In this document: in pieces, positions 1 through 5,564 of the stretch
Position numbering within the stretch: the first letter of the stretch is position 1
Layout of the letters: each line of letters begins with the position of its first letter
DNA from: JANNGC01 sp043758205
GTDB taxonomy: Bacteria > Verrucomicrobiota > Verrucomicrobiia > Limisphaerales > SIBH01
Assembly: GCA_043758205.1 (NCBI GenBank)
Contig: JAYVNY010000284.1
Location: 1 to 5,631 of the forward strand
DNA length: 5,631 nt
Reading direction: 5' to 3'
Translations under genes and position numbers: made by a program
Notes under the pieces: generated by a model
Database searches by the model: none
Told to the model about the DNA's origin: nothing
Seen by the model: the letters and a program-made list of their open reading frames with translations, nothing else

Positions 1-162
1 GAAGGCCCATCCTACGGAAGATCGGATCCCGACCGATCCCCTTCTGTTCAAACTATTTTTGGGCAAGTGATTTGGGCAACAGGTCCTCAGGATGCACCCG
101 CATTTCTTTCGCTAGCCAACTCACGGTTGCTTGCGAGTTGCGAAAAGTGATACTGTTCTCGC
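1..162. other. Gene-free leader before the RHH/HNH operon
   Basis: I see no convincing coding region on either strand. A small inverted repeat GATCGG (20-25) / CCGATC (33-38) encloses a 7-nt loop. It is followed by CCCC rather than a T-run, so it is a poor intrinsic terminator. A 9-nt direct repeat TTTGGGCAA occurs at 58-66 and 71-79 (period 13). The final 35 bases hold the tandem repeat listed separately. The extreme left edge may contain the tail of a neighbouring unit that cannot be recognised here. Confidence 0.5.
127..157 (+). promoter_or_regulatory. Possible promoter/operator of the RHH operon
   Basis: Immediately upstream of the first ATG (163) are two abutting near-identical 7-mers, TTGCGAG (131-137) and TTGCGAA (138-144). 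An extra TTGC lies at 127-130. A weak -35/-10 pair is possible: TTGCTT at 127-132 and GATACT at 149-154, spaced 16 nt. Transcription would then start almost at the ATG, giving a leaderless or nearly leaderless message. There is no Shine-Dalgarno sequence, which fits that reading. RHH regulators typically bind short tandem or inverted repeats over their own promoter, so an operator role is a reasonable inference. The promoter match itself is weak. Confidence 0.3.
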
Positions 163-447
163 ATGAACGGCAACGGGAACAGCGTTTCGCTTGATGCTTC
201 CACCTTGGAACTGGTGGAGCAACTGTCGCGCGCGTGGGGCGTGTCCAAAGAGGAAGCGGTGCGCCGCACTGTGACTCAGGCGGACGCGGCTCCGGTGGTG
301 GCGAAAAACTCCCACCGTCTGGTAGCCTTCAAACAATTGCAGAGCCGTCTGCAACTCACGCCGGAGAAAGCGGCGGCGTGGCAATCCGCCGTGCTTCGAG
401 CCAGGCAGTTGCGGGCAAAAATCCCCTCGTGTAAAGTCCGCCCATGA
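163..447 (+). CDS. Ribbon-helix-helix (CopG/Arc-like) small DNA-binding protein
   Basis: A 94-residue protein. Residues 6-11 (NSVSLD) suit the beta-strand that enters the DNA major groove in ribbon-helix-helix dimers. Residues about 13-26 (STLELVEQLSRAWG) and 28-40 (SKEEAVRRTVTQA) suit the two following helices, with the usual turn at GVS. The remaining 50 residues are a basic, Gln-rich helical extension with no family I recognise. In toxin-antitoxin systems such a C-terminal tail often contacts the partner. The ATG at 163 is chosen because the RHH strand begins just after it; no Shine-Dalgarno site is visible. The stop overlaps the next start (ATGA, 444-447), so translational coupling with the downstream gene is likely. 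Inferred role: autorepressor or antitoxin-like component of the three-gene unit. The fold assignment is from pattern only. Confidence 0.7.
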   Translation: MNGNGNSVSLDASTLELVEQLSRAWGVSKEEAVRRTVTQADAAPVVAKNSHRLVAFKQLQSRLQLTPEKAAAWQSAVLRARQLRAKIPSCKVRP

Positions 448-722
448 GCACGGCCACTGAACACAGCTTTGCCGAAGTCTGGGAACGGACCATCCAGCCG
501 ACGCGCGCCGACCTGACGCCGGATGCCGCGCGCTACTTTCTGCAACTCCACTTCGAGGCCGCTGACCTCGCCCGGATGAACGATCTGGCCGGTGCCGCGC
601 GCAGCGGGAACCTGACGCCGGAACAACAAGCCGAGCTGGACAATTACATGCAGCTGGGCTGGTTTCTCGATTTGATGAGGTCCAAGGCCCGCCTCTCGCT
701 GGGCGAACGCGCGGCAGCCTGA
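444..722 (+). CDS. Small conserved-type helical protein preceding an HNH nuclease gene
   Basis: A 92-residue protein of unknown function, predicted almost wholly helical, with no signal peptide or membrane segment. Visible landmarks are an N-terminal WERTIQP (residues 13-19), an acidic/aliphatic helix AARYFLQLHFEAADLARM (about 28-45), then GNLTPEQQAELDNYMQLG (55-72) and a C-terminal SKARLSL (80-86). From memory, proteins with an LTPEEQ...Y..LG...L.SKAR pattern often sit directly upstream of small HNH endonucleases in cyanobacteria, planctomycetes and related genomes; this recollection was not checked. The gene overlaps the RHH gene by 4 nt and ends 1 nt before the HNH start, so the three are probably one transcript. 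It could be an immunity or partner protein for the nuclease, but nothing in the sequence proves that. Confidence 0.75.
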   Translation: MSTATEHSFAEVWERTIQPTRADLTPDAARYFLQLHFEAADLARMNDLAGAARSGNLTPEQQAELDNYMQLGWFLDLMRSKARLSLGERAAA

Positions 723-723
723 A

Positions 724-1124
724 ATGGACGCGGCGCTCCAGGAACTCGTCCGCCAGCGCGCCCGGTTCCGATGCGAGTATTGCCTGCTGCCCGAGGCGCT
801 GGTCAGCACACCCTTCCAGTTCGACCACATCATCGCGCAATTCCACGACGGGCCGACCGTCGCCGAGAATTCGCCTACGCCTGCTTCCACTGTAACAGTT
901 TCAAGGGGCCGAACGTGGCCGGCGTCGATCCGGTGACAAATGACATCGTGCGCCTCTTCCATCCCCGTCGAGACGCGCGCGAGGAACATCTCCAGTGGCA
1001 GAATGAACTCATCATCGGCCTGACGCCCGTGGGCCGGGCCACATTGCGTGTTCTGCGTCTAAACCATCCCCTCCGCCTCGTCATTCGCCGCTCGCTTCTG
1101 GCTGAAGGAATTCGTTTCGCTTAA
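724..1124 (+). pseudogene. HNH endonuclease, split by a one-base deletion
   Basis: The first reading frame runs from ATG 724 and matches an HNH nuclease up to residue 49 (AAT, 868-870). It then degenerates into a Ser/Thr/Pro-rich tail ending at 936. From 873 the -1 frame continues the expected protein to TAA 1122-1124. Adding one base between 870 and 871 gives a 133-residue product. It has zinc ligands CEYC (C17, C20) and CFHC (C54, C57), the catalytic DHI (D34-H35-I36), N49 before the second zinc knuckle, and N58 and K61 after it: a complete zinc-ribbon HNH core, followed by a basic tail. These enzymes use a metal to nick or cut DNA. There is no X-XXY-YYZ slippery heptamer at the junction, so programmed slippage is unlikely. 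The lack of decay in the second half implies a very recent mutation or a sequencing error. A 1-nt gap separates it from the upstream gene. Confidence 0.85.
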
Positions 1125-1181
1125 CCGAATAACGCCGACGCTGGCAGTCAAACTCGCATTCTGATTACCCTCTCACCACAT

Positions 1182-2036
1182 ATGAAACTCTGTCGCTTTC
1201 TGAACCAAAACCAAATCCGCGTCGGTCTGCTGAATGAGGGCGGGACCATCTCCGACCTGAGCGCGGCGGGCGTGACGCAACTGACGGCGCTGCTGGAGCG
1301 CGTTGACTTGGTGGCGCACTTGCGTTCGCTCGCGGCGCAGAAGTTGCCGGAGGTTTCGTTAAGCGAGGTGCGGTTGCTGCCGCCGGTCGAGCGGCAGGAG
1401 GTGTGGGCGGTGGGCGTCACGTATCTGCGCAGCAAGAAGGCGCGGATGGAGGAATCGGATTTCAGCGCCACGGCCTACGACATGGTTTATGACGCGCCGC
1501 GCCCGGAGCTGTTCTTCAAGTCCATGCCGGAGAAAGTCGTCGGCACCGGCGACGCCGTGGGCATTCGCAGCGACGCAACGTGGAACGTGCCGGAGCCGGA
1601 ACTGGCGCTGGTGCTCAACTCGCGCGGGCAGGTCGTCGGCTACACCGTGGGCAATGACATGAGCTCGCGCGACATCGAGGGCGAGAATCTGCTCTATCTG
1701 CCGCAGGCGAAAATTTACGACCGCGCGTGTGCGGTCGGGCCGTGCATTGTCGTGGGCGAGAGCGAGGAGGCGGCGCGCGGGTGGACCATCGCGGTGCAAA
1801 TTTCGCGCGCAGGCCAGACCGTGTTCTCCGGCCAGACTTCGGTTTCGCAAATCAAACGCACGTTCGGCGAGATGGCGGAATATCTGTTCCGCTCGCAGAC
1901 CTTCCCGCACGGCGCGGTGCTGCTCACGGGCACGGGCGTGGTGCCGGGCGATGACTTCACGCTCAACGCAGGCGACGTGGTGCGGATTGAGATTTCTGGG
2001 ATTGGTGTTTTGGAGAACAGCGTGATGGTGGTTTGA
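1182..2036 (+). CDS. FAH-family protein, 2-dehydro-3-deoxy-D-arabinonate dehydratase-like
   Basis: A 284-residue cytoplasmic enzyme of the fumarylacetoacetate hydrolase family, of normal length for a two-part member. Residues 1-65 form a variable N-terminal cap. The catalytic fold follows from about residue 70 (EVWAVGVTY, 73-81). Predicted divalent-metal ligands are E138 and E140 in the PEPELAL motif and D159 in GNDMSSRD. K177 in PQAKIYD is a likely active-site lysine, and TGTGVVPGDDF (249-259) is the conserved C-terminal loop. The stretch RPELFFK...WNVPEPELAL...SSRDIEGENLLYLPQAK resembles 2-keto-3-deoxy sugar-acid dehydratases (2-dehydro-3-deoxy-D-arabinonate to 2-oxoglutarate semialdehyde) more than true fumarylacetoacetases. 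Substrate cannot be fixed from sequence alone, and no other sugar-acid pathway gene lies in the window to support it. The ATG at 1182 gives the MKLCRF start common in this group. No Shine-Dalgarno site is visible, and only 57 nt separate it from the HNH gene. Confidence 0.9.
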   Translation: MKLCRFLNQNQIRVGLLNEGGTISDLSAAGVTQLTALLERVDLVAHLRSLAAQKLPEVSLSEVRLLPPVERQEVWAVGVTYLRSKKARMEESDFSATAYDMVYDAPRPELFFKSMPEKVVGTGDAVGIRSDATWNVPEPELALVLNSRGQVVGYTVGNDMSSRDIEGENLLYLPQAKIYDRACAVGPCIVVGESEEAARGWTIAVQISRAGQTVFSGQTSVSQIKRTFGEMAEYLFRSQTFPHGAVLLTGTGVVPGDDFTLNAGDVVRIEISGIGVLENSVMVV

Positions 2037-2040
2037 GGAG

Positions 2041-2181
2041 AAATTCCAAAGTCCAAAATTCAAAGCCCAAACAAATTCCAACGGCCTAAATTCCTAACCG
2101 ATCACCGCGAGAGGAAGCCGTCCGTTGGAATTTGGCTTCTTGGAATTTGTTTGGGCTTTGGGATTTGAATTTTGAAATTTA
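2041..2181. repeat. Long inverted repeat filling the convergent intergenic region; possible bidirectional terminator
   Basis: The left arm (about 2041-2081) and right arm (about 2140-2180) are reverse complements. The innermost 21 nt match perfectly (2061-2081 with 2140-2160) and the outer 20 nt match at 14 positions. A second, alternative pairing joins AAATTCCAACGG (2073-2084) with 2122-2133. The 58-nt centre is not obviously coding. The element starts 5 nt after the FAH stop, and its right end overlaps the stop codon of the minus-strand gene (2179-2181). Both converging transcripts would therefore fold it near their 3' ends, making a terminator or 3'-end-protecting hairpin plausible. The composition (CCAAATTCC, CAAAGCCCAAAC) matches the other AT-rich intergenic repeats in this window. 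Confidence 0.8.
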
Positions 2182-2532
2182 GAATTGCTGCTCCTTGAAC
2201 GCATCCAGCTTGGCGCGCAGGGCCAGCGCAGAATCATCACTCAGCTTCGGCGCGCTGAAGACGCCGAGCCACGCGCCGTCGGCCCGCAGCACGGTGCAGA
2301 GCACCGCGTGCTCGAAGCCCCACAACAATTCCTCGACGACGGCCCCGCTGGCTTGCAAGCCGCGCAGGGTCGCCGCGAGCGAGCGCCAGACCTGATCATC
2401 GCCAGCGAGGACGAGTTCACCGTTGGCGAGCGCGGAAAAACCGGTGGACAAATCCCCGCCGCCCCCTGCCGCGAGCACGCCGTCGAGCGCGAATTCGCGT
2501 TGCATCCATGATTCCATCGCGCGGCGGCTCAT
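2179..2532 (-). CDS. Small Roadblock/LC7-like protein coupled to the response regulator
   Basis: A 117-residue soluble protein. Residues about 14-24 (FALDGVLAAGG) and 39-44 (ELVLAG) suit the first beta-strands. Helix DQVWRSLAATLRGLQASG (46-63) comes next, then strands at 67-82 (EELLWGFEHAVLCTVL) and 87-93 (AWLGVFS), and a closing helix at 98-113. This order is that of the Roadblock/LC7 (MglB-like) fold, whose dimers often bind or regulate small GTPases or act as signalling scaffolds. The assignment rests on pattern only. The start is fixed by an ATGA overlap with the end of the response regulator gene and by an AGGA 6 nt upstream. Its stop codon falls at the edge of the inverted repeat. Inferred role: direct partner of the upstream regulator, possibly pairing with that protein's C-terminal domain. 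Confidence 0.75.
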   Translation of the reverse strand: MSRRAMESWMQREFALDGVLAAGGGGDLSTGFSALANGELVLAGDDQVWRSLAATLRGLQASGAVVEELLWGFEHAVLCTVLRADGAWLGVFSAPKLSDDSALALRAKLDAFKEQQF

Positions 2533-3629
2533 GTCGTGTCCTGGGCGCGAATGAAGAGGGACTGGCCGTCCTGAAAGCGCGCGATGACGCGGCCGGGCGC
2601 GGAGAGAAATTCAAGTCGCTCCAGATGGCCGACGGGAATCAACGCCTGGATTTTTGCGCCGCCCTCGGAGGCGGCCAGGCACAGCTTACGGCGCGCGGCG
2701 GCGCTGGGTGAGCCAACCTCGTAGAGGACTTCGCCCGTGTCCGAGCAGACGACGATCTCGTTGATGAGCGGGGTTTCTTCCACCGGCGCGCTTTCTGCCA
2801 GGACCAGTTGGGGAGAAACGTTTTCCGCCGCGGTCACTGGCTCCGGTTCAGGCGCGGCGACGGCAGATTGAAACAAATCCGCCGTCGGCATCGCGTCCGT
2901 GACGCCGGCCTCACCACCTGCCGCCTCGTCGCGCTGGCGCACGGCTTCGAGGAGGATAAATTCCCACGAGCCTTCCAGCGTCTCGCGCGGCGGCGCGGCG
3001 AAGGGCAGGTGCTTGAACTCGCCGCCGGTGATGGCCAGCAATTTTTGCAAGCCCGGCTCGCCGGTGACCCCGGCGCACTCCGCGTGAATGAGCGCGCCGG
3101 TGCGGATGTAAATGCGTCCGCGCTGCCCGCGCCCGGTCAGTTCGAGGATGAGCGAATGGCGGTTCAGGCATTCCATCTGGATGATGTCCTCGATGCCCAC
3201 GCGGCGGAGCATCCCGCGGAAACCCTGCTCGACGGGGAGGCGCACCAACTCGTTCAGCGCGGTGTAAAGCGCGGCGTAGCCTTTGGCGTCGTGCGGTTTT
3301 TCCAGCACGAGTTCCGCGCCGCCGTTGAAGGCGTGCGAACGGCATTCATCGTCGAGGAAGCCGCTGAGCACCGCCTTCTTGAGCTGGGGATGTTTGCGGT
3401 TGATGAGGAGGAGAAGCTGCACGCCGTCCACGACCGGCATCCGCACATCGAGCACGGCGAGGTCCGCCTGCTGCGTGTCGAGGGCGTGGAGCGCGGTCAC
3501 CGAGTCCGTGGCCGTGAGCACCTGCCAGCCGCCCTCGCTCAATCGCTCCATGTAGGGCTGCAACAGTTCGAGGAACGGCTCGTCGTCGTCCACGAAGAGC
3601 ACGGTCTTGCGATGGTGGTCTGGAGTCAT
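2529..3629 (-). CDS. Response regulator with REC, PATAN (DUF4388) and C-terminal Roadblock-like domain
   Basis: A 366-residue cytoplasmic two-component output protein. The receiver domain spans residues about 8-128 and has all canonical residues: acidic pocket D14-D15-D16, phosphoacceptor D61 in VLDVRMP, switch S89 in VLSG, and K111-P112. Residues about 136-232 form a PATAN/DUF4388 domain: FRGMLRRVGIEDIIQM, then GRIYIRTGALIHAE and GLQKLLAITGGEFKHLPF. This domain type is known from PatA-like regulators that affect motility and development without binding DNA. A Pro/Glu/Ala-rich linker (about 234-287) leads to a C-terminal alpha/beta domain (288-366: INEIVVCSDTGEVLYE, a helix, then LERLEFLS and RVIARF strands) that resembles a single Roadblock domain. 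No DNA-binding domain is seen. It overlaps the next gene by 4 nt. No cognate histidine kinase is in the window. The ATG at 3629 places the REC strand KTVLFVDDD at the expected position. Confidence 0.9.
   Translation of the reverse strand: MTPDHHRKTVLFVDDDEPFLELLQPYMERLSEGGWQVLTATDSVTALHALDTQQADLAVLDVRMPVVDGVQLLLLINRKHPQLKKAVLSGFLDDECRSHAFNGGAELVLEKPHDAKGYAALYTALNELVRLPVEQGFRGMLRRVGIEDIIQMECLNRHSLILELTGRGQRGRIYIRTGALIHAECAGVTGEPGLQKLLAITGGEFKHLPFAAPPRETLEGSWEFILLEAVRQRDEAAGGEAGVTDAMPTADLFQSAVAAPEPEPVTAAENVSPQLVLAESAPVEETPLINEIVVCSDTGEVLYEVGSPSAAARRKLCLAASEGGAKIQALIPVGHLERLEFLSAPGRVIARFQDGQSLFIRAQDTT
2539..2542 (-). promoter_or_regulatory. Shine-Dalgarno site of the Roadblock-like gene
   Basis: On the minus strand AGGA lies 6 nt before the ATG at 2532, inside the last codons of the response regulator gene. 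It is the clearest ribosome binding site in the window; the other starts show none. It supports this ATG and reinitiation after the overlapping stop. Confidence 0.5.
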
Positions 3630-3767
3630 GTTGTACGCACTGGCGCGCTCACTTTATGCGAAACTTCAAAATTCAAAATCCAAATTTCACGGGGCGCGGT
3701 GGAAGGTTGCAGGCGCGAGAACAGGTGATGGGAAAGCGGGCATGACGTTCCGCCGCCGGACCGGACT
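3630..3767. other. Intergenic gap between HEAT and response regulator genes, with a repeat fragment
   Basis: No gene fits here. Positions 3664-3688 are AT-rich and contain TTCAAAATTCAAA (3665-3677), whose reverse complement is at 2164-2176 in the large inverted repeat. This is a solo fragment of the same repeat family, without a matching opposite arm nearby. On the minus strand it lies 35-60 nt before the response regulator ATG. A CATAAA box follows it, but no well-spaced -35 is present, so promoter function is only a possibility. No clear terminator follows the HEAT gene. Confidence 0.55.
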
Positions 3768-5198
3768 TCAGGCCACGGGACCGCTGCCCCAGCCCTCCGA
3801 ATGTCTTATCACCACGCCCTCGCGCTGCTGCGCGTGTTCATTCAATCCAAAATCCGCCAAGGCTCGCTCCGCCGCCTGGCGCACCAGCGGTTCGGCGTCC
3901 TTCAGCTTCGTCGAGACCGGCCCGGCAGCGCGTGGCTCGCCGATTTGATGCAGCGCCCAGATGCCTGCGAAACGGATCAGCGGATCGTCATCCCACAGCA
4001 CTGAGGCCAGCACATCCACCGCCCGCTGGCGGCGCACGGACTCGGCGTCCACGTCTTCGAGCAGCGTCGGTTCGCACTGGCGGATGTTGAAAATTTTGTT
4101 GAGCAAATCCGCCGCGGTCTGGCGCACGCCATAGTCCTCGTGCTTCAGCGCCCGCTTCAACGCGGGCAGCGTGCGTTGCGCGCCGGGAGATTTCGTCCAG
4201 TCGCTGTCCGTCTGCTGCAACGCCGCGCTGGTGGCCTGCCGCACCGCGCTGTCGGGATCGAGTTGTGCGAGAATGAGCGGCTCGATGGCGCTCCCGTCCC
4301 GCAGCCGCCCGATGGACTCCGCCACGACCTGCCGCACGTCGCCGTCTGTCTCGCGCAACGCGCGCGCGAGATGTGGAATGGCACGGCGGTCGCCGAGCGC
4401 GCCGAGCGCGGAGGCCGCCACCGAGCGCACGTTCCAATGTGGGTCTTCCAGCGTCTGCAGGAGAGTTTGCAACAAATCCGGGGCGCTGATTTTCACCAAG
4501 GTTTCCACCGCGGCCACGCGGATATTCTTATCCATGTGCGCGAGTTGCGCCCGGACGAGCGGGGCCAAGGCGGCGTCGTGCGTGCGGCCCAGCGCGTGCA
4601 ACGCCGCGATCCGCACGCCGGGATCACCGTCCTCCAATCGTCCGGTGATGGCGGCGCGCGCGCGTGGGTGGTCCATCTCCCCGAGCGCGTCCGTAACCGC
4701 CCGGCGCACCGAGCTGGCCTCGTCAACCAACAGACGGATTAACGGCTCCACCGCCACCTCGCCAAACTCCGCCGCCTTCGAGTAACGCCCGACCGCGATG
4801 CAGAAGAATGCCTGCTGATCATCATTCTCCGCCTTCCAGCCGAGCGCGCACAACGCATGCGCGGCGTGCGCGCGGACGTTCGGCGCATGGTCGCAAAGCA
4901 ACGGCGCGAGGTAGGGGACAGCGGATTTGTGGCCAATGATTTTAAGCGCCTCGATCACGGACTCCCGCACGCCGGCGTGCGGGTCGCCGAGGGCCGCGAG
5001 CAGCGGCTGCACGCACCGTGCGTCGCGCTGCGCAGCGATGCCCACGGCCGCGGCGATGCGGACGCGCGGCACGGCATCCGTGAGCGCGCCAATGAGGGCG
5101 AGCATGGCTTTCAAATGACTGACGTGCGCCAGTTCTTCAATCGCCTTCACGCGCCGTCCGACGTCGGAAGATTTAATTTGTGACAGTGCGAGCCACAT
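3768..5198 (-). CDS. HEAT-repeat protein
   Basis: A 476-residue soluble alpha-solenoid made almost entirely of about 12 to 13 HEAT (PBS-lyase-type) repeats of 30-32 residues. Each follows the pattern D..VR..A...LG......A...L...L.D, for example GDPGVRIAALHALG, EDPHWNVRSVAASALGALGD and TDGDVRQVVAESIGRL. One repeat near the N-terminus has an insertion beginning LGWKAENDDQQAFF and ending GEVAVEPLIRLL. I recall that segment as recurrent in bacterial and archaeal HEAT proteins. Such solenoids are protein-binding scaffolds; some relatives are phycobilin lyases, but nothing here points to pigment attachment. The last 20 residues leave the repeat pattern. The ATG at 5198 is preferred. An in-frame TTG at 5252 would add 18 Pro/Arg-rich residues without HEAT character. 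No Shine-Dalgarno site supports either. Partner and pathway are unknown; it lies on the same strand as the response regulator, 138 nt upstream. Confidence 0.9.
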   Translation of the reverse strand: MWLALSQIKSSDVGRRVKAIEELAHVSHLKAMLALIGALTDAVPRVRIAAAVGIAAQRDARCVQPLLAALGDPHAGVRESVIEALKIIGHKSAVPYLAPLLCDHAPNVRAHAAHALCALGWKAENDDQQAFFCIAVGRYSKAAEFGEVAVEPLIRLLVDEASSVRRAVTDALGEMDHPRARAAITGRLEDGDPGVRIAALHALGRTHDAALAPLVRAQLAHMDKNIRVAAVETLVKISAPDLLQTLLQTLEDPHWNVRSVAASALGALGDRRAIPHLARALRETDGDVRQVVAESIGRLRDGSAIEPLILAQLDPDSAVRQATSAALQQTDSDWTKSPGAQRTLPALKRALKHEDYGVRQTAADLLNKIFNIRQCEPTLLEDVDAESVRRQRAVDVLASVLWDDDPLIRFAGIWALHQIGEPRAAGPVSTKLKDAEPLVRQAAERALADFGLNEHAQQREGVVIRHSEGWGSGPVA

Positions 5199-5290
5199 GC
5201 AATGGAACTGTCGGCGGGAAGGGAGCGGGACTGGAGCGCGCCAAGCAGGCAAACCACCACCGTTTCAACCAGCTGATGAAATTTCGTAAT

Positions 5291-5449
5291 CCAAAACTCC
5301 AAGCCCAAACGAACTCCAATTCTCAAATTCCAATTTGCATCAGCCGTCCGGCCAAGGGGGAGCGGCTTGGCGATGGTTCACGAATTGTCCAAACGCGATT
5401 CAGAATCCGGAACTTGGCGGTTCGAATATATTTGGGCTTGGAGTTTTGG
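5291..5449. repeat. Inverted repeat, 19-nt perfect arms, second copy of the intergenic family
   Basis: CCAAAACTCCAAGCCCAAA (5291-5309) is the exact reverse complement of 5431-5449, with 121 nt between the arms. The left arm region also matches the other large repeat: 5301-5319 and 2063-2081 agree at 17 of 19 positions, sharing AAGCCCAAAC. A further CAAATTCCAATTTG lies at 5324-5337. The overall design is the same as at 2041-2181: AT-rich outer arms and a less AT-rich centre without a gene. No transposase is present. It could be a non-autonomous mobile element or a folded RNA 3' element of an adjoining gene off the window. Confidence 0.75.
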
Positions 5450-5544
5450 GCTTCGGAGTTTGCTCCTGCCTTAGACTGATTGCCGAAAGTCATTTCCGCT
5501 TCCAGCGCGCCAGGTCTTATGCACGCCCGTTTCCCTCACCCCGG

Positions 5545-5564
5545 CCCTCTCCCAAGGGAGAGGG
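5545..5564. repeat. CCCTCTCCC/GGGAGAGGG hairpin within a common dispersed repeat
   Basis: CCCTCTCCC (5545-5553) and GGGAGAGGG (5556-5564) are perfect complements around AA, giving about 8 bp with a CAAG loop. The flanks, CCCTCACCCCGG before it and AGAATCGC after it, match a dispersed palindrome seen in many bacterial genomes. It is often mistranslated as PSPRPSPKGEGE, and exactly that peptide appears in a forward frame here. It lacks a T-run, so it is not a standard terminator. Confidence 0.75.

Noticed and set aside
20..38. Intrinsic terminator of an upstream gene
   Set aside because: The stem is only 6 bp with a 7-nt loop and is followed by CCCC, not a T-run. No upstream gene is visible.
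121..846. Minus-strand open frame of 241 codons opposite the RHH/small/HNH genes
   Set aside because: It is a GC-rich shadow, rich in Arg, Ser and Ala without domain character. The forward genes have clear motifs and tight operon spacing.
862..880. Programmed -1 frameshifting in the HNH gene
   Set aside because: No slippery heptamer or obvious following stem-loop is present at the junction. A one-base loss explains the data more simply.
1359..2081. Minus-strand open frame of 240 codons opposite the FAH gene
   Set aside because: Its Arg/His/Ala-rich composition is typical of an antisense shadow, and the FAH frame has family motifs throughout. It also starts inside the inverted repeat.
2041..2181. 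CRISPR array or insertion sequence ends
   Set aside because: There are only two inverted arms, no regular spacers, no transposase and no clear target duplication.
2808..3728. Forward open frame of 306 codons opposite the response regulator
   Set aside because: It is a complementary shadow of the REC/PATAN gene and has no recognisable domain.
4140..4785. Forward open frames of about 200 codons opposite the HEAT gene
   Set aside because: Their apparent periodicity is copied from the HEAT repeats on the other strand, and their composition is implausible.
5199..5252. N-terminal extension of the HEAT protein from a TTG codon
   Set aside because: The extra 18 residues are Pro/Arg-rich, there is no Shine-Dalgarno site, and a good ATG lies just before the first HEAT-like helix.
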